A stretch of DNA of 34,010 bases from SZUA-365 sp034002405 (GTDB taxonomy: Bacteria; Bacteroidota; Ignavibacteria; SZUA-365). The position numbers were made by a program, and so were the translations under genes. The notes beneath the pieces are model-generated. The model searched no databases. It was not told the origin of the DNA and saw only the letters and a list, made by a program, of their open reading frames with translations. The stretch lies in NCBI GenBank assembly GCA_034002405.1, contig JAVFAS010000037.1, forward strand, positions 1-34,010, in the 5' to 3' direction. Every line of letters begins with the position of its first letter. Position 1 is the first letter of the stretch. Of the stretch, positions 15,701 to 24,400 are shown piece after piece.

Positions 15701-18615
15701 ACACCGAAACCGGCCAGCAGCGGCTGCAGGAACATGTTGATGCCGATCTGTGCCTGCATGCCGCTCGTCTGTGTCTGGGTGAGGACACTCCCCGCCACTT
15801 GCGCGAGGGTGTTCAGTTGTACTTGACTCGTTTTTCTCGAACTCTTGCGCTGGACCTGCGGAGTGGTCTGCACCGTCGGTGGAGGCGGCGCGACCGCGCG
15901 CACCGCGAGGCGATGCGCCTTGACGTAGACGACGAAGTCGCCAATGTCTTCCGTCCCGTCGGGGAGTATCACCAGAAGTGTATCCGGATGATACAGCGCG
16001 ATATTGTCCGGCATGATGAAGAGCCGCTGCAGTCCGGTGGGAGCCGGGGTGGAGAAGACCTCGTCATAATTCACCGGGGTGCGCTTCAGCTTCCGGGCCG
16101 CCTTGCTGGTGGTGAATTTCACCCGCTGCGCGGCGACGGATACCTGGACGTTGGGATTCACCTGCAGGGTGCCCGCGTTCAGGATAGGCTGGGTGGGAAC
16201 CGCGGCGATGGGCTTGAGCTTCTTGGTGGTGTGGACGTTTTCACCTGTTCCGATGCGCACGGTCGCGGCGACGGGACGCCCGAATTCATCGATGATTTTT
16301 CCGCGCACGACCAGTTTCGGCGTGAGCAGCACTTTTTGGAAGCTGCGCTGCCGGCCTTTCTTCAGCGTGATCTTGTCCACCGAGATGTCCTGCGGCTCGA
16401 AGTGGATTTTATAGCCAAACTTCTCGAACCGAAGGTAATAGAATTCGCTTCCTTCGGTGGGAACGAGATCGTCGAACACGAAACCGCCGGAGTCATTGGT
16501 CTTGCGTGTGACGATCTCGATGATCGTGTTCGCGGTCTTTTTCAGCAGGGTTACCGTGGTATTCACCAGCGGCTGAATGGTGTTGTCCGCGCGGTAGACC
16601 CGTCCCTTCACCCGCGGATTCCTCGGCCACATCCGCGCATCGACGGCGGCACGCATGGCGTCGGGATCATATTCCTCATTCGTGATGGCCTGATCCCAGG
16701 GCAGGGCATTGCCGAGTTCGTCCAATTCCGCGGTCTCGAAACCCGCGCCAAGCTGGAAGCCAAATCGGAATGTCTGCCAGCAGCGGGAGTACCAGTAGAC
16801 ACTCTCCTCCGGATTGGTGATCCAGAGGTCGTAATAATCGGAGCCGCCGACGTTTTTCACCACGTTCTTGAATGTGCACAGGCCGTACGCGTCGGTCTCG
16901 CCACGGCCGATGATTTCGGAATTGTGCGGAAATTCCGCGGGCTCGGGCGGATAGATGCTCCCTTCGGTGGGGGGGACGTCGTAAGGCCGCGTGCGCCGGA
17001 TGAGCAGGACGTTCATCCCGCTGAGCATCTGCGTGGTGTCCTTCATGTCCGACACCTGCACCGTGACATGATATGATCGCACGAGCGCGTACAGCGTGCC
17101 GACATCGAGGTCGCCCCCCGGCTGCAGCTTGAATTCGTCCCCCGGACTGCACAGATGCGGATCCGTCACGCGGATGCTGTAATATCGGTAGATGTCGCCA
17201 ACGAAGTCACAGACTCCCACGTCGCCCGAACCACCGGCATGGATCTGCGCGTCCTTGTGAATACGTCCGGTGGAGTCGTGCGCGAGAAAGTTGAATTCGA
17301 AACTACCGTCGTCGCGGGTGGTCGCCGTCGCGACGAGGTGCTCGGTGGTGTAGTATTTCCCGCCGGTGGAATAGGGAGAGACGCCACAGACCGGTACGGT
17401 GCGTACGTTGCGGTACAGCGTCAGGTGAATGCCGCCCAGCGGGAGATCCGGCCGCATCTGCAGGGCGTAGACGTTGCCCATGTTCATCGCCGCGATGGTC
17501 TTCACCGTGCCGGCCGGCTTGATCGCGCCCTGGAACGCCGGCGTGGTGCCTCCCGGCGTGGCATTGATCGCCGACCCCGGTTTCGTGCTCGGCTTCGGAT
17601 CGTGCACGGTCACCGAACGCGGCGCCGGTATGTGGCTCTTCGCGAAGGTGGTCAGGAGCGTTCCCCGTAGCCGCGTCATGCCCGTGAACACGAAGTTGGG
17701 ATTGGTGTTGACGCTTGACAGGTCGGGTTTGACGGACACGCCGGGCTTCTTCGTCGTGCCGGGAATCTGCGTGCCGGCGAATCCGGGTGGGACGGGAGGA
17801 TCGTAGAAAAAGGTCCAGATTTCCGAATATCCGTCGTTCGTGAAGGTGAAGCGGTTGTCGAAGTCGAGCGCACGTACGCGCCAGGCGTAGGTCTTTCCCT
17901 TCTCGAGCTGTGGGTCTGCCGGGAGGATCTGATACATCGCCAGGTTCGTCTCGCGCTGGATCAGCGGGAGATTCGTCGTCAGGGCCTGCGCCGGATTGCG
18001 CTGGCCATGCTCCAGCTCGACCACGGTCAGCTCATAGCGTGCGAATGTCCCCGTCCCCATGGGCACCACCGACCACTGGAACCCTGGCGTGGTCTTGACC
18101 TCGGCGGTGTTCGCGGGCGCGATGAGGGTCGGGGGCATGATGAGTCGGATCGCGAAACGCGAACAGGTCTCGGGTGTCAGCATTTCGTAGGGAGGGCCAT
18201 ACCGCATCAGTCGCATGCAGATGCGGAAATTGTCCTCGGGCAACCGGCCGCTGCGCCGGGTCTGCTCGCTCGTCGGACCCGTGTACAGCACCGACCCCTC
18301 GTCGAGAATTCCCACATCGATGGCGTTGAGGACGCTCGTGCCGGGAGGAATCGGGACCGGGGGAATACGCGAGTCGTCGATGGTCTCGGCCACCCGTCCC
18401 CGGGCATCACCTTCGATATATCCTGTAAAGCGGACCTCATACTCGGTTGAAGTCGGGTTTGTCACGATGAAGCGGATGGTGTTGGGTTTGCCGCGCCAGT
18501 CGGATATGTAGGGGGAGGGATTCGGATCCATCTGGACGACCACGTTCAACTGGGCATGCATCACGACGGCGCATGCCAGGACGAGGCCGCAGAGCATGAG
18601 GAAATATCTGGCCAT
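12784..18615 (-). CDS. Giant (~1943 aa) exported modular beta-rich protein
   Basis: Start 18615 is preferred to 18666 because AAGGAG lies 6 nt upstream and a signal peptide follows (MARYFLMLCGLVLACAVVMHAQ). An N-terminal domain (about 20-150, with PSPYISDW and a later GRLPEDNFRIC) resembles the start of large Bacteroidota surface proteins that I recall being labelled TANFOR. An FN3/Ig-like domain follows (155-280, YAWRVRALD). Several carboxypeptidase-regulatory-like or Cna-B-like domains come next, for example GRVYRADNTIQPLVNTTVTL, VVRGKIIDEFGRPV and RLSGTVVVGTVPVAGARVRL. A long beta-rich region fills about 1150-1700. The C-terminus is hydrophobic and rich in Gly and Cys (VVIACAGVSAGI, then GWGICDSDCEGSLCDKE) and ends KFYFK. 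It lies between the barrel and FN3 genes, so a structural envelope or export role is likely. The exact function is unknown. Confidence 0.85.
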   Translation of the reverse strand: MARYFLMLCGLVLACAVVMHAQLNVVVQMDPNPSPYISDWRGKPNTIRFIVTNPTSTEYEVRFTGYIEGDARGRVAETIDDSRIPPVPIPPGTSVLNAIDVGILDEGSVLYTGPTSEQTRRSGRLPEDNFRICMRLMRYGPPYEMLTPETCSRFAIRLIMPPTLIAPANTAEVKTTPGFQWSVVPMGTGTFARYELTVVELEHGQRNPAQALTTNLPLIQRETNLAMYQILPADPQLEKGKTYAWRVRALDFDNRFTFTNDGYSEIWTFFYDPPVPPGFAGTQIPGTTKKPGVSVKPDLSSVNTNPNFVFTGMTRLRGTLLTTFAKSHIPAPRSVTVHDPKPSTKPGSAINATPGGTTPAFQGAIKPAGTVKTIAAMNMGNVYALQMRPDLPLGGIHLTLYRNVRTVPVCGVSPYSTGGKYYTTEHLVATATTRDDGSFEFNFLAHDSTGRIHKDAQIHAGGSGDVGVCDFVGDIYRYYSIRVTDPHLCSPGDEFKLQPGGDLDVGTLYALVRSYHVTVQVSDMKDTTQMLSGMNVLLIRRTRPYDVPPTEGSIYPPEPAEFPHNSEIIGRGETDAYGLCTFKNVVKNVGGSDYYDLWITNPEESVYWYSRCWQTFRFGFQLGAGFETAELDELGNALPWDQAITNEEYDPDAMRAAVDARMWPRNPRVKGRVYRADNTIQPLVNTTVTLLKKTANTIIEIVTRKTNDSGGFVFDDLVPTEGSEFYYLRFEKFGYKIHFEPQDISVDKITLKKGRQRSFQKVLLTPKLVVRGKIIDEFGRPVAATVRIGTGENVHTTKKLKPIAAVPTQPILNAGTLQVNPNVQVSVAAQRVKFTTSKAARKLKRTPVNYDEVFSTPAPTGLQRLFIMPDNIALYHPDTLLVILPDGTEDIGDFVVYVKAHRLAVRAVAPPPPTVQTTPQVQRKSSRKTSQVQLNTLAQVAGSVLTQTQTSGMQAQIGINMFLQPLLAGFGVIHDCTITVNEMEPDSIDNSGVHYFVWFSPGDDAEVQVQGPPDRDFVPKTVATEVQDETPEWREMSIPLELGGRLSGTVVVGTVPVAGARVRLFDNPAETEPHQTYTDANGKYLLRGLRAEMHNFLAAKSKSQLIGDTASIEIVKGKESVLDFELTSYNDMDITTLLGFPIEVAALDSTDGAVWISGGFVEFPANAQFAPEDSSIALPFAKVTIGPSSRMNDNGIPYSEPSTLPLVTPTNGWDIRTSDGLYKVRQHDAAQGLRVRRNGDRGEIIGVVSIKPSSFTFPGGSLDLGSNPIALSTAPGNPEGLIIPAITSDAGPASTLPQGFHPLNEDGSALRFTLYDFPTACDSLRSYFRADTLSLATILHTNIETIANPDLAIDIGALRVHHDGVESIRSDEDMDIVLEGDWKLTARSWKLDQNGLSLDSGTIRAGFLGVPFDDIKILPDQIAYGSFEINRLVMSDAAEIVVTGKTQFGYDNGTKHWALSVAPNTIEEDECGWMQPVFPMDPGDRIRFNNFFIQSSGSTGFTMKPGAIVTLSKVGQYVINQFIPKEHFIQIAGSLDLGIPNLPMINQIGSILREDDETIFLLDAINETIAVNGVRIKFNTAKGQQDWQEGGLHSGVRVYEDGAFDLGSMLHHTPAKTEIIVNEGEVVDVGTEVRMTDVVGEMHVAENAWDLFWFEGDLQNDDQGGRLKFTVQGDIVASGQEIGVDKIETPFGDISLIYNFQEQQLEGTLHVEQDLDGTLIVGDATLLVSGAGKGWYFFCGASFTLPQPKVDGTAAFAVGHFKLTQTQLDQFAQYSYQNKELPPQFHNFNGFFFEGTVMVPPPVFCPNFDFDFGIVSAYMICQVGANARFGMNFGPVDTYFISIRGIGKLEAGVGMSVVIACAGVSAGILIEPNVEGMYQSDGTWYVLGDFPITLYGTTYAGWGICDSDCEGSLCDKESVSASITLGMKGYVGSDDKYFKFYFK

Positions 18616-18675
18616 GGCCCACTCCTTGCAGTGTACTCCGTGAAGCAAATTGAATTTCGTGTTCATGACGCCGTC

Positions 18676-20430
18676 TCAGTTCGTGCCAAAGGAAAAGCCG
18701 CGGTTGTATTGCAGACGCACGATGCTGCCGGCGTAGGATCGTCGGGCCGGATCGACGGCGTGGTACGTGTTGTATTGGTAACGGAACTCGATCGTGTCGA
18801 AGCGGCTGAGCCGGTACCGCGTGTTCACGGTGACCAGATGTTGGGTGTCGGTCGCGCTCTCGCTCGAGGCGCGGGTGAAATTGATGGCGTAGGACAGACT
18901 CGCGTTCAGTGCGTTGTCGAAAAACGCACGGCTGCTTTCGACCGTCAGTCCGCGCACGATGTTGGTCACGAACGCCGTGTGCACCTCGGTAAAGAGAAAG
19001 GATGCGGAAAAACCGTAGCCCGTTGCGAACCCCAGATTGTAGCCCAGCAGGGCGGTCAGCACATCGTTGTCGGATGTCGCGCCGGTGAGAAGATTCTCGT
19101 CGGCGAATACCTGCCGAGAAAGCAGCAGCATGAGGAAATGCTGCGTGCGGTCGCCCGCGATCGCGAGCCGGGGCGACAGCGACCAGGAAGCGGACACGTT
19201 GTCGAGCCGCGTGCTGTCATTGACGGGAATGCTGCCCGCGGCGCTCGACATGCTGTAGTTGCTGTAGGAACCGTCGACATTGAACAGCGGAGAAGGCGAC
19301 CAGTTGAGATTCGCCGAACCGATGACCCGGTTGGTGGTGTACTGCCGGTCGTCGAACAGATTGTCATGACGCCAGCCGATCGACCCCGCGGCACGCAGGG
19401 AACCGTCGGCAAGCCGGAATTGCGGCTTGATGGTGACATCCTCGTAATCGTTCTGCGTGTGGATGGCGCCCATGGTCTCGTATTCTGGCTCGACGCGCGC
19501 GTATTCGAGGCGCAGTGCCCAGAGATCGGCGTTGTAGGACGCGCCACCACGCCAGGCATAACACAAGCGCGATGAGTACCGTGTCTCGGTGATCAGCGGC
19601 GTCGGCACATCGTCGTTCTCCACCTCGGGTTGGTCGGTGTCGCGGGTCATGAAACTCCCGGCGAATTCCGCGTCGAGCACGACGCGTCCCGCGAACAGAG
19701 GCAGACGGCCGTTGAGTCCACCCACCACGTTTTCCATCGGCCGGATCTCCGAAAGGACGCGCGGCGTCGTGAGAGAAGTGGAATCGTCCCACCCGTACAG
19801 CACATTCAGATCGAGATAGGTGTCCTTGTCGCCCACCCCCACACTGGTGGCCACGCCCATCCGCTGATAGGCCGCGAGCACACCCGTCACCGTGTCTTCC
19901 TCCACCGCGCGGCGGATGCGGCCGTAGATGGCCCGCGCGCGAAACCGCTCGGTGTTCACCTCCGCGCCTCCACCATACAGCACCGCGTCGCTGAGCGTGA
20001 ATTCCGAATATCGAAGCGAACGATACCCCGCATGCAGGGTCAGCCAGCGATAGGTCGGACTGACACCGAACTGGTTGAACGGCTGGTTGAAACTTCGCTC
20101 CTGCGTCGAAAGGATGAAGCTGAACGGGAGTTGGAGTCCGTAAATCGACAGGGTGGGATTGAAATAGAGCCGCGCCGTGTTTTTCGGCCGATGCGTGTCG
20201 AGTCCGGGAATGTCGTAATGCTCCCCCGCCGTGATCAACGACCCGGTCAGCGTGAACGGCTGCGCGTGCTCCGAGAAATCCTGCGCGCGCATCACCGCGT
20301 GCGGCAGCAGTACGAGCAGGCACAGCGCGAGCAGGCACAGCGCGAGCAGGCACGGCGCGAGCGTTCGGGATGCGCCTTCGAAAACCATGCACCGCCGAGC
20401 GTGCTCGACGCGCCGGATGAGCGTTCGCAT
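18676..20430 (-). CDS. Predicted outer-membrane beta-barrel protein
   Basis: A 584-aa protein with a signal peptide (hydrophobic LLALCLLALCLLVLL, cut near MRAQ) and then alternating polar/hydrophobic strands throughout. Examples are the repeated aromatic-girdle patterns (RLYFNPTLSIYGLQLPFSF; VTVNTRYRLSRFDTIEFRYQY) and the C-terminal strand IVRLQYNRGFSFGTN. No TonB plug or OmpA domain is evident. It is first in an operon with the giant protein (next start about 60 nt downstream) and the FN3 protein. GAGG lies about 6 nt before the start. The signal peptide is built from a 15-bp tandem repeat, which is unusual. A porin, export pore or adhesin anchor are all possible; the operon suggests it anchors or passes the giant partner. 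Confidence 0.85.
   Translation of the reverse strand: MRTLIRRVEHARRCMVFEGASRTLAPCLLALCLLALCLLVLLPHAVMRAQDFSEHAQPFTLTGSLITAGEHYDIPGLDTHRPKNTARLYFNPTLSIYGLQLPFSFILSTQERSFNQPFNQFGVSPTYRWLTLHAGYRSLRYSEFTLSDAVLYGGGAEVNTERFRARAIYGRIRRAVEEDTVTGVLAAYQRMGVATSVGVGDKDTYLDLNVLYGWDDSTSLTTPRVLSEIRPMENVVGGLNGRLPLFAGRVVLDAEFAGSFMTRDTDQPEVENDDVPTPLITETRYSSRLCYAWRGGASYNADLWALRLEYARVEPEYETMGAIHTQNDYEDVTIKPQFRLADGSLRAAGSIGWRHDNLFDDRQYTTNRVIGSANLNWSPSPLFNVDGSYSNYSMSSAAGSIPVNDSTRLDNVSASWSLSPRLAIAGDRTQHFLMLLLSRQVFADENLLTGATSDNDVLTALLGYNLGFATGYGFSASFLFTEVHTAFVTNIVRGLTVESSRAFFDNALNASLSYAINFTRASSESATDTQHLVTVNTRYRLSRFDTIEFRYQYNTYHAVDPARRSYAGSIVRLQYNRGFSFGTN
20314..20358. repeat. 15-bp in-frame tandem repeat inside the barrel signal peptide
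   Basis: Three copies of GAGCAGGCACAGCGC start at 20314, 20329 and 20344; the third has one substitution. On the coding (minus) strand they encode the repeated LLALC hydrophobic core. The unit length is a multiple of 3, so gain or loss of copies would lengthen or shorten the signal core without a frameshift. Confidence 0.9.
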
Positions 20431-20474
20431 GATCGCCTCGTCGGGAAAGAGAACGGAGTTCTGGATGAGTTGTT

Positions 20475-20492
20475 CGTATGTCCGAACATACG
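20475..20492. promoter_or_regulatory. Palindrome in the leader of the envelope operon
   Basis: CGTATGT (20475-20481) and ACATACG (20486-20492) form a perfect 7-bp inverted repeat around CCGA. It lies 45-62 bp upstream of the beta-barrel start codon and next to an AT-rich tract (about 20519-20543) between two divergent operons. It could be an operator or a small leader hairpin. No clean -35/-10 pair was found for either direction here. Confidence 0.35.
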
Positions 20493-20698
20493 GTTTTCGG
20501 ATGCAATTGTCCAGTGCCTATTTATTATTATTGTCACAAAAATTCCGTCCTGAATTTTCTGCAGAAGCACCGGGACGGGAGTATGTTCCTGTAGAGTCAG
20601 GCATGGACTGCAGGCTGGCCCGGATCGAATGTCACACCGGCCCCCCTCCATACCCGTCGTGCCTGACGGATACGTTCCATGGATGCGGTGCCCCTCTC

Positions 20699-21328
20699 AT
20701 GAATCTTGCCCTGTTCAGCGAAATATCGGTTCGCGATTACTACGACACCGTCGTCACGCAGAATGCCGAGCGACGTTTGTTTACCATCACGGACGAAGAA
20801 CTCCACCTTCAGCCACCGCAGCGGCATGTCGACCATCTGATCGCCGCGAGCGACACCGGGCGGCTGGTGCTGGATCCGACGGTGAATGTCGAAGTCCGGG
20901 CCGATACACCCGATCACATGTTCATCCGGCGCTGGCTCGAGTATTGTGGGCCGATGCGGCTGCTGTCGCTCCGACCCCGTCGATACCATTCCTCGCCACC
21001 GTTTGTCAGTCTGCTGCAACCGCCCGCGGTGGGACGACCGGGCCGCATCCTCCTCGAACAGCGGGTGAGCGGGATGTCGGAGAAACGGGTGTTCGATGAT
21101 TTCTGCGATGGGGAATTCCGGAAAATCATCGAATATGGCCAGTGGATCAATGACGATCTTGACTACTACGAAAGAATCGCCCGCGAATGGCTGCTCTCCA
21201 TGGTGGAAACGCGTGTGGTGCGGTTGAACGGAAAACAGCGGGATGCCGGCGACGGACAGAATCCGGGCCACGATCCGCGGAATGCCGAAACCGATGTACG
21301 GGTGCCGGCCGTTCCCGAGCGCACGTGA
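20699..21328 (+). CDS. Protein of unknown function, first gene of the RecQ-like helicase cassette
   Basis: A 209-aa soluble protein that I do not recognise. There is no signal peptide or membrane segment. The N-terminal half has a beta pattern (ERRLFTITDEELHL, RLVLDPTVNVEVRA). The C-terminal half is helical and charged (KRVFDDFCDGEFRKII, then DDLDYYERIAREWLLSMVET), with a Pro/Asp-rich tail. The start is uncertain: the frame is open far upstream, ATG 20603 would add 32 residues, and neither ATG has a good ribosome-binding site. 20699 is chosen because protein-like sequence begins there. It is divergent from the envelope operon and 110 bp upstream of the helicase gene on the same strand. It could be an accessory or recognition subunit; that is inference from position only. 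Confidence 0.65.
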   Translation: MNLALFSEISVRDYYDTVVTQNAERRLFTITDEELHLQPPQRHVDHLIAASDTGRLVLDPTVNVEVRADTPDHMFIRRWLEYCGPMRLLSLRPRRYHSSPPFVSLLQPPAVGRPGRILLEQRVSGMSEKRVFDDFCDGEFRKIIEYGQWINDDLDYYERIAREWLLSMVETRVVRLNGKQRDAGDGQNPGHDPRNAETDVRVPAVPERT

Positions 21329-21366
21329 GCGAACGCGAACCTTTCAGGGAATTCATGGAACATTTC

Positions 21367-21395
21367 TTGATTGTTAAGGGAGCGCTTGGTATCAT
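21367..21395 (+). promoter_or_regulatory. Candidate sigma-70-type promoter before the RecQ-like helicase gene
   Basis: TTGATT (21367-21372) and TATCAT (21390-21395) are separated by exactly 17 bp, 43 bp before the GTG start and 70 bp before the alternative ATG. This would allow the helicase and coiled-coil genes to be expressed apart from the 209-aa gene. It was judged by eye only. Confidence 0.4.
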
Positions 21396-21438
21396 CTTCA
21401 CGATTCAACTGATGTAACAGGATCGCGGCCCTGCCGCC

Positions 21439-24400
21439 GTGGAACGGCTATCGGAGTTCGAGAAGATGCACGCCTTGCTACATGCAGGATACCTGTTGCC
21501 CGGAGTCTTCGCGTCCGCTGGCGCACTGATCGAGCGCGGGACACTGCTCTCCCGATGGCGCCTGTGCTGTGCCGCGTCCGTCGACGCGGACTTCGACGCG
21601 CCCGGGGCACATGCTCCACGGGACCCGTTGCTGTGCAGTGCGGCAAATATCATCGGTCGTGGACTCCCGACGTTGTGTTCCGTTGCGGTCGAACAGCGAT
21701 TTCTTGAGAAATTTCCCGAACCGATCGAAGCGCGGCGCATTATCGACGTGCTGCACGGCGGAAACTCGCCGGCCGAGGAGAATGACTTCCAGCCCGCGGG
21801 TGTGGAACCGGATGACGCCCGTGCGCGGCTGCTGGTGCGCTCGCCCATCGCCATCGCGCTGGTCCAACGCGCATTGGTGGAGGCAGCGCTGGCGAATGCA
21901 CTGGACATGTCGGCTGCAGCGTGGACGCTGATCGTGGTCGAACGTGATGTGCCCTGCGGTGCGCTCGCGGTGTCGGAATTCCGCCGGCTGTTGGAAGCAT
22001 TGCTGCGGTTGGAAGGGAAACGCCGCATGCTCCCGCGGATCCGCTGCATGATCGTTCCCGCCACGGAATTCGCCGCGTCGCCACTGCATGCAGTGGAGGG
22101 GGTGCAGCTGCTCGACGCGCATGCGACCCTTCCCGCGGCCGACCTGCTCATTGATTTCGGGTTCGACAGGGACGTGGAAGCGGATCCCACTCCGCTGTCC
22201 GCCATCGCACATCGCATGACGCTGCGTCCACCGCGGGACGGGGAGGAGCAGCCTCGTCGTTTTTATCTCGACGCGATGGAACGACACGCTCCGGGTAGCG
22301 CGAACAGCCCGGCGGAAGACGCCACCGACGGCGAGCCGGACGCGGATACCGGGGCCGACGAGGCCGTGCGTACGTTGCTTGCCGACTGTTTTCGCATCCC
22401 CACGCCCACGGTGTCACAGTTGCGCATGATCGAAGACGTGCGCGCGCGTCGATCGTTTCTGGCCGCACTGCCACCGGCGGCGGGGAAATCCCTGGCGCCG
22501 CGGCTCACCGCGCTGCTGTGCCCCGCTCCGAGTTGTACCGTCACGCCGCTCGCCTCCCTGGCCGAGGATCAGCGCGACCAACTCGCGGATGTGTTCATCG
22601 ATGCCATCGAGTGTCTGCATGAAGGCATGGGACTCGACGCACGGGCACGGGCACGGGCGCGATTTGCTGACCGGCAGGCGATGATTCTTCTCGTGTCCGC
22701 GGAACTGTTCCGCACCGAGGAGACCGCCGCCATGTTCGATGCACTCCGCAAGGCGAAATGCGATCTGTCCCAGCTCGTGATCGACGAGGCGCAGACGATG
22801 TCGGAATGGAGTCACGATCCGCGGCTGGCGATGCAACGGGTCCCTTGGGTGTTCGCGGGACATGCCGCGCCGGGTGCTTCGGGACACGTACCGGTCTGCA
22901 TGCTGACATCAACCCATTCGCATGATGTGGTGGTCGATCTGCGATGGCAGCTGGAGGAATACGGTGGTCGTCATGTCGATGTGATCGTGCAGGACCCGGA
23001 CGAGGACGCGCGATTTTTCCGTGCGCGGCGATTCTCCTGCCAGAATACCGGATCTGATAGTCGGAATTTCCCGGCGTCCCGTCGCGCGTTGCTCGCCGAT
23101 GCACTGGCGCGACAGCGGCAGCGATTTCTCTCCCTGCATGCGGAAGCGCCACTGTCGATGCGGTGTTGCGACGGCGAGGCGCCGACCGAGCCACCGACGC
23201 TGCTCATTTGCCCGCGTCCGTGGGGCCCGCTGGGTCCCACGAACCGTCACACCCCCGGTGCCGAGGGGCCCGCCGTCGATGAGACCGTCGCAGGGGCGGC
23301 CCCCCGCGTCGCGGTGTTCGTGGGAAAGGACGACGGACTGGGGAGCGTCGGCAGGCAGGTGTTCATCGAAGCGGACGAGAGCCGTCGTGGTTTCCGTCAC
23401 GGTCGGGTTGACTTGATGGTCGCGACACGGGCCTATGCCATCGGGACGCATAAGCCGGATATCCGCTGTACGCTGCACATCGCCCCCCCCGTGCATATCG
23501 AACGATTGCTGCAGGAATGCGGCAGGGGGGGCCGCGACAGACGGTTTGCACTCCATACCGTACTCTGCTCGATGCCTGGCGAACCCACTCCTGCCCACGA
23601 GGAGGGAAGCCGTGGTGCCGGGACGTCCATTCCGTCACCTGATTTCGACTTCCTCCGCGCGGCACATGCGCCACGGGCCGGAGATGCCGTCCGGGAAAAA
23701 CTGATCACCTCGGATCTGTTGCGGGAAATCAGTTATCCCGAGGATTCAAACACCAGCCGTGTCGCCAATCTGATCGCGGATGAATTCGGGTTGTCCGTGC
23801 GCGTCCGTTACTGGCAACGCGGGCTGGAAGAACGAATGTACGTGCAGGAGAGTGGACAGGGTCTGGGTTATGTCGACCTGCTGACGCAAGAACTCGTGCC
23901 TGATTCCGGGTATCCGGATCGGATACTCGGGAAAGCGGTTCTCGAGTTCGCGCATGCGGTGTGCGTCGAAGCCGCGGGATCGGGTCCGAGTCTATCATCC
24001 TGGGTCGCGGCGACCTATCCATCCGATATCGACGACGGGATCGCGCGGCAGCTCGCGGATTTCGCGCCCGGAGAATGCTTCACCATCCGTCTGGGCTACG
24101 ACAACGACCGCGAGCCGCTGCTGACGCAGATCCATCAGTCCCTCTGGCGCACGGCGGGGATCGAGATCCAGCGCAAGCTGTTTTCGGAAATGCATGCGGC
24201 GACATGGGCGGAGTTTCGTCACGCGCTCGCGCTGCGGGTCGGGCAACCGCAGCTGTTCGCCTCGCTCGATCCCGCGATCGACGCCCAGCTCAAGACGATG
24301 TTCAACCGCATCCGTGGTCGGGAGGACACCGAGCGCTTCATCCTCCGGCTCGGGTCTCTCGGGATCGTGCGTGCGCACCTGTCGCACCCGGCCGCGCGGA

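Noticed and set aside
20231..20698. Upstream extension of the 209-aa gene frame
   Set aside because: It runs antisense through the barrel gene signal peptide and its tandem repeat, and gives a Ser/Cys/Arg-rich translation.
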